From assembly GCF_026262505.1 (NCBI RefSeq), contig NC_067206.1:26923896-26987895 (forward strand): a DNA stretch of 64,000 bases, in the 5' to 3' direction. Every line of letters begins with the position of its first letter. The stretch's first letter is position 1. The translations under genes and the position numbers were made by a program. Positions 46,515 to 57,375 of the stretch are shown piece after piece. Source of the DNA: Trichomonas vaginalis G3 (lineage: Eukaryota; Parabasalia; Trichomonadida; Trichomonadidae). Below the pieces are notes generated by a model. It was given only the letters and a program-made list of their open reading frames with translations. It was not told where the DNA came from and ran no database searches.

Positions 46515-49500
46515 ATGGAGCCTCTTGTTACCGATCTTCAAAACCTTTTGAAGACGGGGCATCTGCAAAATACAAATCTTATACTTGGTAAGATGCTACA
46601 GAATATAATAGATTTATCAGCAACAACTCCTATAAACAATGTCGATTTAGAACCATTGCTTGTATTGATAATGACAACAATTTTAAAGGATCTTAGTATT
46701 ACAAACGCAAATTTTACTGGGATTTTGATGTCAATATGCTATAAAACTCGCGAAAATCCAGAATTTTGGAAAGTAACTTTACCTTTACAAGATGAAATTG
46801 CGAAAAATACATTACAAGCTATAGTAATTCTCGGATCATTCTCAAAAAGAGGTGGAACGTCCTTTATACAACAACTTCAAATCCCAATTCCAATTTTAAT
46901 TCGTTCTAATGATACGACCAAGTATCCATATATATGTCAATGTTTTAGACGAATTCTTAAAAATACCAAAACTGCGCTTAGAACACTCTATCAAGACATC
47001 AACGATTTTATAATTTCATGTTTATCATCACAGAATATCGAAACTAAGATAGAAGCAGTCAAAACACTTCCTATTATACTAGAAACACATCAATACACAT
47101 ACAAACAGTTGATAAATTCAATAGATTCGTTTTTTTCTTTACCATCAAGGAAATTACGTTATACATTAGCAAAAACACTAGCCAAAATACTTTATTATAC
47201 AGGAATACAGCCATATATCGGCCCTTCTCGAACTCCTATCAACGATCCCAAAAAAATTTATAAAATCTTTTTCAATACAATACTCCAATATGCACAAATT
47301 GACCGTAACATACCAGTTCTCTGTCATTCCATGATGATTTGGGTTCGTTTTATTCCACCATTTGAATTATCCAAAAAAATCAGTCTATTTGTCAAATTTG
47401 CGCTTGCAATTGTACCATTTAGTATCTCTATAGTACGTTCCTGTGCGTTTTCTAGAACAGTTTTCAAAGCGATATCATCAGTTATTGGAAACACTTATGA
47501 ACCATTAATTTGCCACTATATGTATGAAGAATCGAGGAAAGCAGGGTTTTCTACAATCCATACCATGATGACACTTGATACTTTGATAAATTTCCGAGCA
47601 TCTACAAAAACTATCACAAAAGCGGCCAAAACATTCTATCCATTACTTGCAACAGCCGATAGAGATATCATCCGCATGATATTGTCCTTCTTTGTCATAC
47701 TTGGTCGGAGAGAATCTAAAGCATCTCAAATTTTGGTCGATTCCTTTTTGAATTGGATCCAAGAAGAAGACGCGAAACCATCCGAAATCAATGGATTTTT
47801 ACGTGGTATATCGATCTTGGTCATGACGAGTTCTATAAATGATGATTCCATGCAAAAAATCTACGAAATTTGTAGAAAATGGCTGAATGAAAATGTTGAA
47901 CCGACAGATGAGAGATTTTCATCAGCGTTACTTCTAATTGCATCATCATTCAAGAGATCACAATCTGATGTACCAATGCAATTGATATTAGTTGCTTTTC
48001 GTGCTCTTTCTCGTTTGTTTAAATCCGGAGAAAAAATTGGCGAAAACGATGAAAAAATTATGAGTCCAATGAAATTCGGATCAATTTTAATGAAGCAAAT
48101 CATCTTATCCAACTCAGAGACATTGCCAAGTCTCTATCCAACTATCCAACAGATCGCAATCTCCATTGCCCATAACTCAGGAGTTCTTTCCGCTCCAACA
48201 TTATTAAGTTTATGGTTATCAATTCCGAAATGCAAACCAGCATGGCATATCTCGTTACCACAAACGATGATGAACGCTACACCAACAATCCTTGCAAGGT
48301 TTTTTAGTGCGGAAGAGAATAAATACGATTGGGGAATGCGACAATCAACAGATGAAGTTGATATTTGTGATTATTTGTATCAAACAAATCTTCCAAAACA
48401 TTATTCATCGATTGTCACTGATAAAATGGAGACAATCTATACTTTGTTAGTTGCTGATGTTAGAACACCAATGAGAGATGAACTTGTTAATGTTGTTCTT
48501 AAAGATTACTGTGCTTGGTCGATATTATCCGCCAATCCTTTGAAAAAAACAATTTTGTCACAATTGTTTTCAACATATCAAGAACCGGACCAAGTTTTAT
48601 TCATGCTCAGATTAACATTGGTCGGATCAATTGTCACGAGACCACACATTGTTACTTTTATAAGGAATGACGCTCTGAGAGTTTTGTTCAGTTTCAATCC
48701 AAAGGATACAAGAACAATCAGAGTTTTGGGTGCCGCAATTGCTGCTTACGTAAATGTGAATCAAGAAAAATTTGATGCTTTGATGGAATTCATTGAAAAT
48801 CCAAAAATTAACTCTCAAATTATTTCAGCTGTAATTTCGGAGTTGAAGTTCCCGGAGTCAAGAAGAAATGAAAGCATAAGATGCATGCTTTGTCTCCAGA
48901 GATTGCTGATAAATGATCCTTCTCCTTTGGTTTTATTTGCTTTGCTTCATTTGATAGAAAACAAACAAATTCCTGACGAATTTTTACAACAAACAGTTTC
49001 TATCGTCGAACAATTCATGTACTCCGATGCAATGCTTGTTCCCGAGAATATAAATTACTTGGCAGAATGTATCCATAAACTTTTGTCAGAAAATGACGTA
49101 AACCGCCAAAATTTGGCAAAAGTTTTTTGTCGTTTTCCTGTCAACAAGACATTTTCAATGGCAAAAGGTTTGTGGTTGATGTCTAAACATCAGAGACCTC
49201 CTTTGGACAGAAAAGGTTATGGTTTGGAAAGACCCAGAACTTTTCTATCGTCCTATTCAAAATTTTTGACATCATCTCCAAAAGATTTAGTTTATTTGAT
49301 TGATTTGATACAACAAGGCTGTTCTGAAGACACAATTGAACATTTAAGGTATTTGTTTTTATCAACAAAGAATGTTAATTTGTTTTTACAGTTTTTAGAC
49401 CAAATAATTATAAATGGTCAAGTTCCTTTCAATTTTCAATTCGAAGGAAAAATTTGTCCCTCAAATAATTTGATAAAAGCAATGATGATGATTTGTACTT

Positions 49501-51029
49501 TGATTTGCCAAGAAAAAATTGAAGATGAAGCTGTTTTGGATCTGATTGTTTCTTCGTCAATGGAAGTTCTAAAACTCAAAGACATCGTAAGCCATAATTT
49601 CGCCATCAAAATGCTCTCAGAATTTGTTTTTTGTTACATGAAAAATCCAAAATTGATTTATAGATTTTATGACAAATTTTTGATGGTTTTCAACTCAGTT
49701 TTCGAAAGTTCCCAAAAATTCGTGAGGGAAAGCAACTTCTGTTTAACTTTCCATTTGTTTTTAGTTACTAACAATGATAAGTACTTGGAAAACGCAACAG
49801 AATCAATTGTCCAAAATTTGATTTTGATTCAAAAATTTGACAAAATCAATTTTACAAAAATCAGTGGAAAACTGATGCAAAATCTGAACAAACCTGTCAA
49901 AGAAATTGCCCAAACATTCATTGATTTCTCTAATTCATTTATTACAGATGTTTGCAAACAGGTCAAATTCATTTATGAATTATCAGAAGATGCAAAAAGT
50001 ATCATCGAAATTTACTTTAAGTTAAAACGTGATGAACCTTTAGAGTGGCCATTCTTTTTGATTTTACTTAGAGAAATGGAAGTTTTCGAGGTAAATCAGG
50101 CGTATTTGGAACTATTCAACTTTTTGGCTGCAAAAAACAAAATCTCAAAAGATATAAGTGACTTCACTTTGGCGGTTGTTTATCGTTCAAACTTTTACAA
50201 ATCGTCTTTGACTTTTTCAAATGATATCTACAAAACAAACAAAATTAAAAAGACGATTGCAAGTTTTTTGGCGGTTTTATCGTCAAATTTGACAGATGAT
50301 AAAAATGAAGACACTTTTTCGAATATTTTGTCAATGTCACTGTCAAATGGTTTCTCACAATTAGCAATTTGTCGTTTACTTAAAATAAGTAATCGTGAAA
50401 GAATCCAAAAAATTGCTTTTACAATTGTATCTTTTTATTTAAATCAGATTTGTGAAGAAACGTTTTGTTTGTTTGATATTCTGTTTCCTCTTTTGGATGT
50501 CAATATTATAGACAGAATTATTTCGCATGTAATCAGATTGAGATTGGAAATTGATGTCAAATTTAGAATTCTCAGAAAACTTATCATTTTCAATGGCGGT
50601 TATCAATTGAATTCTATGGAAGATTTATCACGATTAATTCTTTTCTTTTTCGATAAGGGCGGATTAGAGTTTTTAGCATTTTCGGTCATTGAAAACAGGA
50701 CAGTTTATTTAGGCTTGAATTTGCTTCGATTGTCTATTGCTGATTTCATTTTTGGAACAAAACATCCAAAGGAGATAAATCACAAGATTATTGACTTTTT
50801 ACTTGTTGCAACTGACAGAATTCGAAAGATTATTCCATCAGAAAGCTGGGAATTTGAAATTTGCCAGTTTTGCTTGAACAGTTTGTTTGCTGCAAAAGGC
50901 GACAAAGAACTGATTTCACACTTAGTTTTATTGATCTCTATTTCGGATAAGAAGCTCATGGCTTCGCTTTTGAATGGAAATCCAAATCTAAAGGAGTTTA
51001 TAGAGATATTGACTCCTCCAAAATCATAA
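46515..51029 (+). CDS. Large HEAT-like helical repeat protein, unknown
   Basis: 1,504 residues, all alpha-helical, with degenerate HEAT/ARM-type pairs throughout (IETKIEAVKTLPIILETHQY, LRYTLAKTLAKILYYTG, DTRTIRVLGAAIAAYVNVNQ, KEIAQTFIDFSNSFI). There is no signal peptide, membrane segment or enzyme motif. The layout is like HEATR5/Laa1 or other trafficking and scaffolding solenoids, but I cannot name the family from sequence alone. The N-terminal 500 residues contain the better-conserved repeats (FELSKKISLFVKFALAIVPF). A+T-rich codon use, especially AAA, ATT and TTT, increases after about residue 850. The start ATG is first in frame; no clear initiator is visible before it. Confidence 0.8.
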   Translation: MEPLVTDLQNLLKTGHLQNTNLILGKMLQNIIDLSATTPINNVDLEPLLVLIMTTILKDLSITNANFTGILMSICYKTRENPEFWKVTLPLQDEIAKNTLQAIVILGSFSKRGGTSFIQQLQIPIPILIRSNDTTKYPYICQCFRRILKNTKTALRTLYQDINDFIISCLSSQNIETKIEAVKTLPIILETHQYTYKQLINSIDSFFSLPSRKLRYTLAKTLAKILYYTGIQPYIGPSRTPINDPKKIYKIFFNTILQYAQIDRNIPVLCHSMMIWVRFIPPFELSKKISLFVKFALAIVPFSISIVRSCAFSRTVFKAISSVIGNTYEPLICHYMYEESRKAGFSTIHTMMTLDTLINFRASTKTITKAAKTFYPLLATADRDIIRMILSFFVILGRRESKASQILVDSFLNWIQEEDAKPSEINGFLRGISILVMTSSINDDSMQKIYEICRKWLNENVEPTDERFSSALLLIASSFKRSQSDVPMQLILVAFRALSRLFKSGEKIGENDEKIMSPMKFGSILMKQIILSNSETLPSLYPTIQQIAISIAHNSGVLSAPTLLSLWLSIPKCKPAWHISLPQTMMNATPTILARFFSAEENKYDWGMRQSTDEVDICDYLYQTNLPKHYSSIVTDKMETIYTLLVADVRTPMRDELVNVVLKDYCAWSILSANPLKKTILSQLFSTYQEPDQVLFMLRLTLVGSIVTRPHIVTFIRNDALRVLFSFNPKDTRTIRVLGAAIAAYVNVNQEKFDALMEFIENPKINSQIISAVISELKFPESRRNESIRCMLCLQRLLINDPSPLVLFALLHLIENKQIPDEFLQQTVSIVEQFMYSDAMLVPENINYLAECIHKLLSENDVNRQNLAKVFCRFPVNKTFSMAKGLWLMSKHQRPPLDRKGYGLERPRTFLSSYSKFLTSSPKDLVYLIDLIQQGCSEDTIEHLRYLFLSTKNVNLFLQFLDQIIINGQVPFNFQFEGKICPSNNLIKAMMMICTLICQEKIEDEAVLDLIVSSSMEVLKLKDIVSHNFAIKMLSEFVFCYMKNPKLIYRFYDKFLMVFNSVFESSQKFVRESNFCLTFHLFLVTNNDKYLENATESIVQNLILIQKFDKINFTKISGKLMQNLNKPVKEIAQTFIDFSNSFITDVCKQVKFIYELSEDAKSIIEIYFKLKRDEPLEWPFFLILLREMEVFEVNQAYLELFNFLAAKNKISKDISDFTLAVVYRSNFYKSSLTFSNDIYKTNKIKKTIASFLAVLSSNLTDDKNEDTFSNILSMSLSNGFSQLAICRLLKISNRERIQKIAFTIVSFYLNQICEETFCLFDILFPLLDVNIIDRIISHVIRLRLEIDVKFRILRKLIIFNGGYQLNSMEDLSRLILFFFDKGGLEFLAFSVIENRTVYLGLNLLRLSIADFIFGTKHPKEINHKIIDFLLVATDRIRKIIPSESWEFEICQFCLNSLFAAKGDKELISHLVLLISISDKKLMASLLNGNPNLKEFIEILTPPKS

Positions 51030-51590
51030 ATTTTTATGTATTATATTTATTGTTTGTTTATAAATACTTCATTTTATAGATTTGTTTTCAATTAGATTTT
51101 TTGATCTTCAAAATATAAAAAAGAGTATTTTATTTGACATAGGAATACTTACTTGTATTTATGGACATGCGATAGAAATATTCCCTTAATGGACATTAAT
51201 TAGATAGTAGGAATAAACTTAGGAGATTTTATGATTTAATATAAATTAAATATAAGAATGGTAAATATGATATGATTGAAATTTAAAAATTTCAAATAAC
51301 TCAATAAATATTTGAATTTTTTAACACTTCTTTAATGGATATATTGTCTGGGAAATTTACTTGATAGAGAAATATTAAATATAATTTTTTTTAAATTGAA
51401 TAGACAACTCTAAATTTCAATGCCCTTTCAAAATCCACAATTTTTTATTTGCGTTGGTATTTCACTCTTTTATTTTTTCATAGAAAATATTCACATTACT
51501 TTTTTTATATTAGAATTGTTTATAAATATATATATAAATTCAAAAAAACTTTTTTCTTTTTTTGAAAATAAACAAAATAAATATATAATA
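51030..51590. other. Intergenic between convergent genes, no gene seen
   Basis: About 560 bp, very A+T-rich, with a low-complexity chance frame of 87 codons that I do not accept. Otherwise empty. Confidence 0.6.
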
Positions 51591-54500
51591 TTAATTTTGA
51601 TTCTCCAAAGCTTGATCTGCTTGTTTCTTAATCATATCCAGTCTTTCCTTTCTTGCTTCTGCTGTCAATGCATTGATTCTTGATATATGTCTCATCAATA
51701 TCAACAAATCATTCAAAGCATCAACAGTTTTATCATTAACAAATCCTTGCAGAATATCCATCATATTTTCAGGTGGAACTGATGTGAAATTTGATGATAA
51801 TTGCTCAAACAAAAAGTCAATGTCTTGTTTTGCTTCATCAAATTTGAAGATTTCGGAAATAATCATTGCCTGTTTATTGATACAAAACATATGAATTGTA
51901 TCTGTTGCAATTCTTATTATTTCCATGAATTTCTCTCTCAAATAATTCATCCAAAATTCATGACTAAATTCTTTCGAATATTTCGTTCTCGCAAAACAAA
52001 TCATGTCTCTAACAATGTCATGTGCAACTTCACTTACTTCGTGTGTTGGATGATTGCATCCAATTGATATCATGTTATCAATCAGGCCACAACTTTGGTT
52101 AAATGGCATATTCATGAACAATGTAGGTAATGCATTGATTATTGTTCTCATCATCTTGAACAATGGTAATCTAAAGTGATAATTAGATGTATAATCATTA
52201 CATATCATGTTTATCGTTGGACCATAAACAGAATTGTAAAAGGTCTCAAAAATTGAGAGAAACTGCTGGGGGAACTTCCTCGCGATTGAAGAAGCGACAT
52301 CGAAAAATGAAGGGGATTTCACGATGTCGTTTGATTGTTCGTAGAACTCGCACATGGCAATGAATGGCTGCATGACTGTTTCGTTAGCTGCTTCGCCTGT
52401 TGGAGACAAGCAAAGTATGCTGGAGATGATTTGGCTCGTTGATTTTTGTAGGGATTGGAAAATTCGGCATTTTCTCTGTGCTTCTTGGTCTGTCTCTAAA
52501 TGTCCTGATATCTGGATGATCTCGAGGATGGATTGGCATGATGCCTGGTAAATTGAGAACAATTCGGAAGCTAATGGGTTAAATGAGTTGAAAAAGTTGC
52601 TTCCAAGGGAAGATGCCGCTGAAGATATTTGGCAGGCATTCATGAGATTGATAATTGATTGGTCATTTTGCAAATCAAGGGATTTGATCGCATCTTGTAA
52701 AATCTGTAATACAACTTGAAGAATTGGAGTGATTGTATCTGTCTGTTCTGAGTACAGGTGCTTAGCCATCTGTGATATAACACTAACAAGTGTAGCGGCA
52801 CTGCTTGGAGGTAAGGCTGGAATGTAATCTTGACAGGCGTTTATTAAATATTCCGCCGGGGAACTTCCCTCCGATGACTTTTCAATGAAACTGCTTTTTA
52901 TCTTTGAATTTGAAAGGATTGAGAAACATTCAATGGCCACCATTTGTAGCTTAGGAGATCTTGCTTCGAACATGACCAATAAGTTCTGTACAACAGTTTC
53001 TAGCAAAGCTTTATCGTAAACATAGAATTTTTCGCCTTGAGAACATAAGAAAGCGTAAGCACAGCAAGTTTGAATGATAGCAATAGCTTCTTCGCCTTCT
53101 TCCTTGAAGTCATTACTCCTGATTACGTCTTTAAGTGGTTCAAATATTTGTGCGACTTGGACATACATATTATCTACAAAAGTTTTGTCTGATTGCTCGT
53201 TAAGGACTTGTACAACAGCTCCTCCGGCCCAGCATAACTTCTGATATAATGTAACATCGAAATCGTGGCTGAGAGCTTCCATAATCATATTCAAAATTTG
53301 AATTGTTAAACGTGGCTCCATTCTTGCGAGGTATCCGATTGTCTGTTTCATCATTGAGTATAAGTCTCCCCATTTCATTTGGCTTTCGAGCTCTAAACTG
53401 TTGTCATCGTTCAAATTTACTTGAATTGGCTCAACAATGTATCGGATAAAGATTTCAAGAAGGTCCGGAATAAAATCTCTGTATACCATGTATGCTGTTT
53501 CTTCTGCTGTTGACCTCAAATAAGTCATCATTCGTTGAGTTGTTTTATACCAAAAGTCAACGCACTTTTCGAAAGTTTCGCGACTGCTATCGTCACCTTC
53601 TGCAACTTTTTCTGCGATAATTCGTGTCAGACCAACGATAACGTGAATGACTGGTCGTAAATATTCCTGATTATCGGCAGTTTCGAGAGTCTCGCTATAT
53701 TGTTCGAACATATGAGGTATAGTGATGCAAAGAAGACCTTCTATCCATGGCAAATTGTATAATTCTTCTGTAAAGTTTTCGCTAATGAATGTAGCGATTT
53801 CTTGGAAGATTCCGATAAGCAGAGGTGTCTCATCTTCATCCATGTATCCAGTACTGATGACTTCTGCAATGACTTTGACTGCAGAAGGGTATAATGATTC
53901 GAGTCCTGGTTGCTTTGATTTGTTTAGAATTTCAACAAGTATATTCGATTTGAAAATGTATGAACAGTCAACACGACTGCAAATCGCATCTAATGTCTGA
54001 AGAGCTGCTTGATATAAAGGTATAAGTTGTTCCATGTTATCGAAATTCTTTCCTAAAGCCGCAAGTAAAAGGCTTAAGACGGAATCTGCTTGTTCTAAGA
54101 AAGCTGCATTCATAATTGAGAGTCTAGGTCCAGTAACACCAACATTTTCGTTGCACTCGTTAAGTTTTGCTGCTAACATCGAAATTATCTTTAATGATTG
54201 CATCATAGGCAATATATCTTGTTCTGGTTGAGAAATTATTTGTGTAAAGTCTTCCCAATTTTCTGGCCACTCAAAAACAGCAATTTCGACAACCACTAAT
54301 GCCATTTGATTCAATGTAGCTTCGTCTCTTTCTAAATTACTGAACATGAATTGAAGAATGAGGTTTTTGAATTGTTGGCAAATTTCTTCTTCAGAATGCC
54401 AATATTTGCATATGTATTTCTTAAGTTGTGTCATAAGCATCGCACAGCCGCGCTGGCTGAGGTTACCATGCATAATAGCAATAGATTTTTGAAGACATTC

Positions 54501-54605
54501 TTGATCTTCTGCAAACTTATCGAGTTGAGTTAATGCAGTTTGATCACCTGATCCAATAGCTCTATCGCATTTAGAATTCCAATCAAAAGCAGGATCAGAT
54601 TGCAT
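51591..54605 (-). CDS. XPO1: Exportin-1 (CRM1) nuclear export receptor
   Basis: 1,004 residues, close to the family's 1,070. The N-terminal importin-beta-like region contains LVVVEIAVFEWPENWEDF, the counterpart of the CRM1 QEWPKHWPTF motif. Later landmarks are EKCVDFWYKTTQRMM, LYQKLCWAGGAVVQVLNEQS (CRM1 LCWAIGSISGAM), LLVMFEARSPKLQMVAIECF near 570 and YIPALPPSSAATLVSVISQM, then FYNSVYGPTINMICNDYTSN with FRLPLFKMMRTIINALP near the end. The protein carries leucine-rich-export-signal cargo with Ran-GTP out of the nucleus. The family's drug-sensitive Cys was not located with confidence. C-terminal 100 residues are present. The upstream leader has no obvious initiator motif. Confidence 0.88.
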   Translation of the reverse strand: MQSDPAFDWNSKCDRAIGSGDQTALTQLDKFAEDQECLQKSIAIMHGNLSQRGCAMLMTQLKKYICKYWHSEEEICQQFKNLILQFMFSNLERDEATLNQMALVVVEIAVFEWPENWEDFTQIISQPEQDILPMMQSLKIISMLAAKLNECNENVGVTGPRLSIMNAAFLEQADSVLSLLLAALGKNFDNMEQLIPLYQAALQTLDAICSRVDCSYIFKSNILVEILNKSKQPGLESLYPSAVKVIAEVISTGYMDEDETPLLIGIFQEIATFISENFTEELYNLPWIEGLLCITIPHMFEQYSETLETADNQEYLRPVIHVIVGLTRIIAEKVAEGDDSSRETFEKCVDFWYKTTQRMMTYLRSTAEETAYMVYRDFIPDLLEIFIRYIVEPIQVNLNDDNSLELESQMKWGDLYSMMKQTIGYLARMEPRLTIQILNMIMEALSHDFDVTLYQKLCWAGGAVVQVLNEQSDKTFVDNMYVQVAQIFEPLKDVIRSNDFKEEGEEAIAIIQTCCAYAFLCSQGEKFYVYDKALLETVVQNLLVMFEARSPKLQMVAIECFSILSNSKIKSSFIEKSSEGSSPAEYLINACQDYIPALPPSSAATLVSVISQMAKHLYSEQTDTITPILQVVLQILQDAIKSLDLQNDQSIINLMNACQISSAASSLGSNFFNSFNPLASELFSIYQASCQSILEIIQISGHLETDQEAQRKCRIFQSLQKSTSQIISSILCLSPTGEAANETVMQPFIAMCEFYEQSNDIVKSPSFFDVASSIARKFPQQFLSIFETFYNSVYGPTINMICNDYTSNYHFRLPLFKMMRTIINALPTLFMNMPFNQSCGLIDNMISIGCNHPTHEVSEVAHDIVRDMICFARTKYSKEFSHEFWMNYLREKFMEIIRIATDTIHMFCINKQAMIISEIFKFDEAKQDIDFLFEQLSSNFTSVPPENMMDILQGFVNDKTVDALNDLLILMRHISRINALTAEARKERLDMIKKQADQALENQN

Positions 54606-55025
54606 GTTTCAGAATTAAAAAAATTTTGAATTGGGAAAAAAAATTGAGTCTCCATAAAAGCAATTATTTCCACATAATTGATCTGTTAGAATAATGCATA
54701 CTCACATGATAAGAATCGAGGAAAATCAATTAAAATCATATGTTTATATGGTAAATTTTTGAGATGTTGCAAATTTAATTAAATTTTGTAGCTTTTCAGT
54801 AACTATCAATAAGGATTTAAACTATACTATGCGAATGCTCATCAAAGAATTGGATATTGGCTGGTTTTCTTGATATTCGATAAAATTGTTTCTTGATCAA
54901 TCTTGATTTAGCTCTTGGATTTTGATTTAGTAACAAGTAGATAATATAAATCTTTATTGTTGAAGCTTCATGTTTGATGGTAAACACTATTTTGCGTCAC
55001 TTTTTCTCAATTTTTTTTACTTTTA
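54606..55025. promoter_or_regulatory. Divergent spacer between XPO1 and XPB, with initiator at 54997-55006
   Basis: 420 bp shared by two divergent housekeeping genes. On the XPB side TCACTTTTTC (54997-55006) lies 19 bp before the ATG, with a second TCAATTTT right after. No comparable motif was found on the XPO1 side. Confidence 0.55.
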
Positions 55026-57248
55026 ATGAGTGATGCAGAATATCATGAGAATTTGAAAAATCTTGATGTTGGTCACTCACGTCAAAACAGGAAACGCAAA
55101 AGTGAAAACAAAATCAAATTAGAAAACATCACAAACGAATATTTTAATGGAGAAACTTCAGCCAGATCAGAAGTTTCTAAATCATTCGATGATTTAACAT
55201 TCATTCCTGGTTCAGAAAACAGACCAGCTATTGTTTTCCCAGATGGCCACATTTTCTTGGAAACATTTTCACCATTTTACTCAAAAACAGTAGATTTTAT
55301 CATTGCTATTGCCGAGCCATGTTCCAGACCAAAATACATGCAAGAATATCAAATCAGCCCTTATTCACTCTTCGCTGCTGTTTCAATTGGTTTAACCGGT
55401 GATAAAATTGTCCATGTTTTATCTTTAATCAGCAAAACAGCACTCACAGACACTTTCAAAGAGCACATCATTAATTGCTGCCAAGCAGTTGGCAAATTAA
55501 AACTTGTTCTTAAGGAACAAAAGTACTACATTGAATCAATCGAAGAAAAATTAATCAGCGAGCTTATCAAGGAGAGATTCTTTGCAGAAAAGATCGTTTC
55601 GCCACCTTCTGGCGTAATGACTCATCCAAAGTACCCAAAGATCATGATTGTCGACGAAAAAGAAGCAGATACTATCATTTCCGGTGTCGGTCAGGCCGCA
55701 TACTACGGTTCCGTTCAAAGACTTACAGAAGGATTCGATGAAATTTTTGAAGTCGAAAAGCCGAAGATATATCGCTTTGAGCTTAAGCCAGAAACAGTCA
55801 GAGATGTTAGGAAGCACGCTGTTGATAATAACTTGTTCCTTTCTGATGAATATGACTTCATGAATGACAAATCTCTCAAAAACCTCAATATTCGGCTCCG
55901 TACAGAAACAAACATTCGTCCTTACCAAGAGAAAGCTCTTTCTAAGATGTTCTCTGGTGGCCGTGCAAAATCTGGAATCATTGTCCTTCCTTGCGGCGCT
56001 GGCAAGACACTTGTTGGTATCACAGCAGTTGCTACTATCAACAAACCAGCTGTTGTCGTCTGCAACTCCGTAGAACCAGTTAAACAATGGGCCAACCAAT
56101 TTAATCTCTGGACAAACGTTCCAGGCGGTGTCGTCGTAGTCCTTACCTCCGAAAACAAGCAAGCACTACCTGATAAGCCATGCATTCTGGTCACTACTTA
56201 TGGTATGTTGACAAGCAGTGCGAGAAGATCAGCAGAATCCCAAAAAGTCATCGACCAAATTACCGGTAGAGACTGGGGAATCTTGGTTATGGACGAAGTT
56301 CAAGAAGCCGCCGCTGAAAAATTCCGAAATGTTACAGATATGGTCAAAGCGCACACCAGATTGGGCCTTACAGCTACAATGGTCAGAGAGGATGGAAAGA
56401 TCGACGATCTGAAGTACTTGGTCGGTCCAAAACTTTACGAAGCAAATTGGATCGAATTATCCGAAAGCGGCTACTTAGCTCGCGTCAAATGCTTCGAAAT
56501 CCTTGTTACAATGTCACAGGAATTCTACAAGAAATATTTGACTTTGGACAAAGATCCAATCAAAAGAAGAGTATTAGCTGCTTCCAACCCTAACAAGATT
56601 GATGTTCTCGAATCATTACTACAATACCATGAAGCAAGAGGCGATAAGATTCTTGTTTTCTGCGATTATCTTCAAATTATTGAAAAACTTGCTAGAAGAT
56701 TAGACAGACCACATCTTCATGGTGGAATTTCAAACAACGAAAGAACAAAACTATTCAACAAGTTCAAAACAACAAAGAAAGTCAATACGATTATTTTATC
56801 TAAAATTGGTGACAAAGCCATCGACTTACCATCAGCGAACGTTCTTATACAGCTCTGCTCCCACTTCGGAGCAAGAATGCAGGAAAGCCAAAGACTTGGC
56901 AGAGTTTTGAGGCCAAAACCAGGAAGAACAGACGAATACAACGCTTTCTTCTACACATTGGTATCTCAGGACACAGAAGAGATCTATTACTCGGCCAAAA
57001 GACAGCAGTTCTTGGTCGATCAAGGCTATTCTTACGAACCAGTCGTAAACGCAATGGAGAGGTGGCCAAACTCTGCACCATTGTCTCTTGATACTCAAGA
57101 GAAGAGAGAAGACTGGCTCAGACAGATGATGGACACTGATGATTCTCTCGGATTGGATGCTGATGCAACTGTTCCTGATGAGGATCGATCATTTGATGTT
57201 CCTCAGGGTGGTGGACAAAGAAACCAATTTAAAGCTATTGTTAAATAA
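55026..57248 (+). CDS. XPB: TFIIH DNA helicase/translocase XPB
   Basis: 740 residues. The N-terminal damage-recognition region includes PAIVFPDGHIFLETFSPFY near 67. The helicase core follows: RPYQEKALSKMF near 298, Walker A LPCGAGKT (321-328), motif II DEVQ (423-426), TATMVRED with the XPB-specific RED motif (454-456), and motif VI QESQRLGRVLRPKPG. It would open promoter DNA as part of TFIIH in transcription and take part in nucleotide excision repair, in the nucleus. Odd point: motif II reads DEVQEAAAEKFR where the family normally has DEVH followed by V-P-A; the Asp and Glu needed for ATP hydrolysis are kept. G+C-richer codons than neighbours fit high conservation and expression. Confidence 0.96.
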   Translation: MSDAEYHENLKNLDVGHSRQNRKRKSENKIKLENITNEYFNGETSARSEVSKSFDDLTFIPGSENRPAIVFPDGHIFLETFSPFYSKTVDFIIAIAEPCSRPKYMQEYQISPYSLFAAVSIGLTGDKIVHVLSLISKTALTDTFKEHIINCCQAVGKLKLVLKEQKYYIESIEEKLISELIKERFFAEKIVSPPSGVMTHPKYPKIMIVDEKEADTIISGVGQAAYYGSVQRLTEGFDEIFEVEKPKIYRFELKPETVRDVRKHAVDNNLFLSDEYDFMNDKSLKNLNIRLRTETNIRPYQEKALSKMFSGGRAKSGIIVLPCGAGKTLVGITAVATINKPAVVVCNSVEPVKQWANQFNLWTNVPGGVVVVLTSENKQALPDKPCILVTTYGMLTSSARRSAESQKVIDQITGRDWGILVMDEVQEAAAEKFRNVTDMVKAHTRLGLTATMVREDGKIDDLKYLVGPKLYEANWIELSESGYLARVKCFEILVTMSQEFYKKYLTLDKDPIKRRVLAASNPNKIDVLESLLQYHEARGDKILVFCDYLQIIEKLARRLDRPHLHGGISNNERTKLFNKFKTTKKVNTIILSKIGDKAIDLPSANVLIQLCSHFGARMQESQRLGRVLRPKPGRTDEYNAFFYTLVSQDTEEIYYSAKRQQFLVDQGYSYEPVVNAMERWPNSAPLSLDTQEKREDWLRQMMDTDDSLGLDADATVPDEDRSFDVPQGGGQRNQFKAIVK

Positions 57249-57375
57249 ATAAAATTAGAATATTTTAAAAATTAGTTTATTTTTGATCGAAAATTAGGAT
57301 TAATAATTATGTAAACATAAAGCTTAATATTTTTAGTTAATTTTTTTAAATTAAAATGTAATGATAATTTGGAAT

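Noticed and set aside
51420-51683. 87-codon F/I-rich frame
   Set aside because: Low-complexity chance frame in A+T-rich DNA overlapping the 3' end of XPO1.
55551-56162. 203-codon antisense frame inside XPB
   Set aside because: Opposite-strand shadow of a strongly conserved helicase gene; cysteine- and valine-rich composition without family features.
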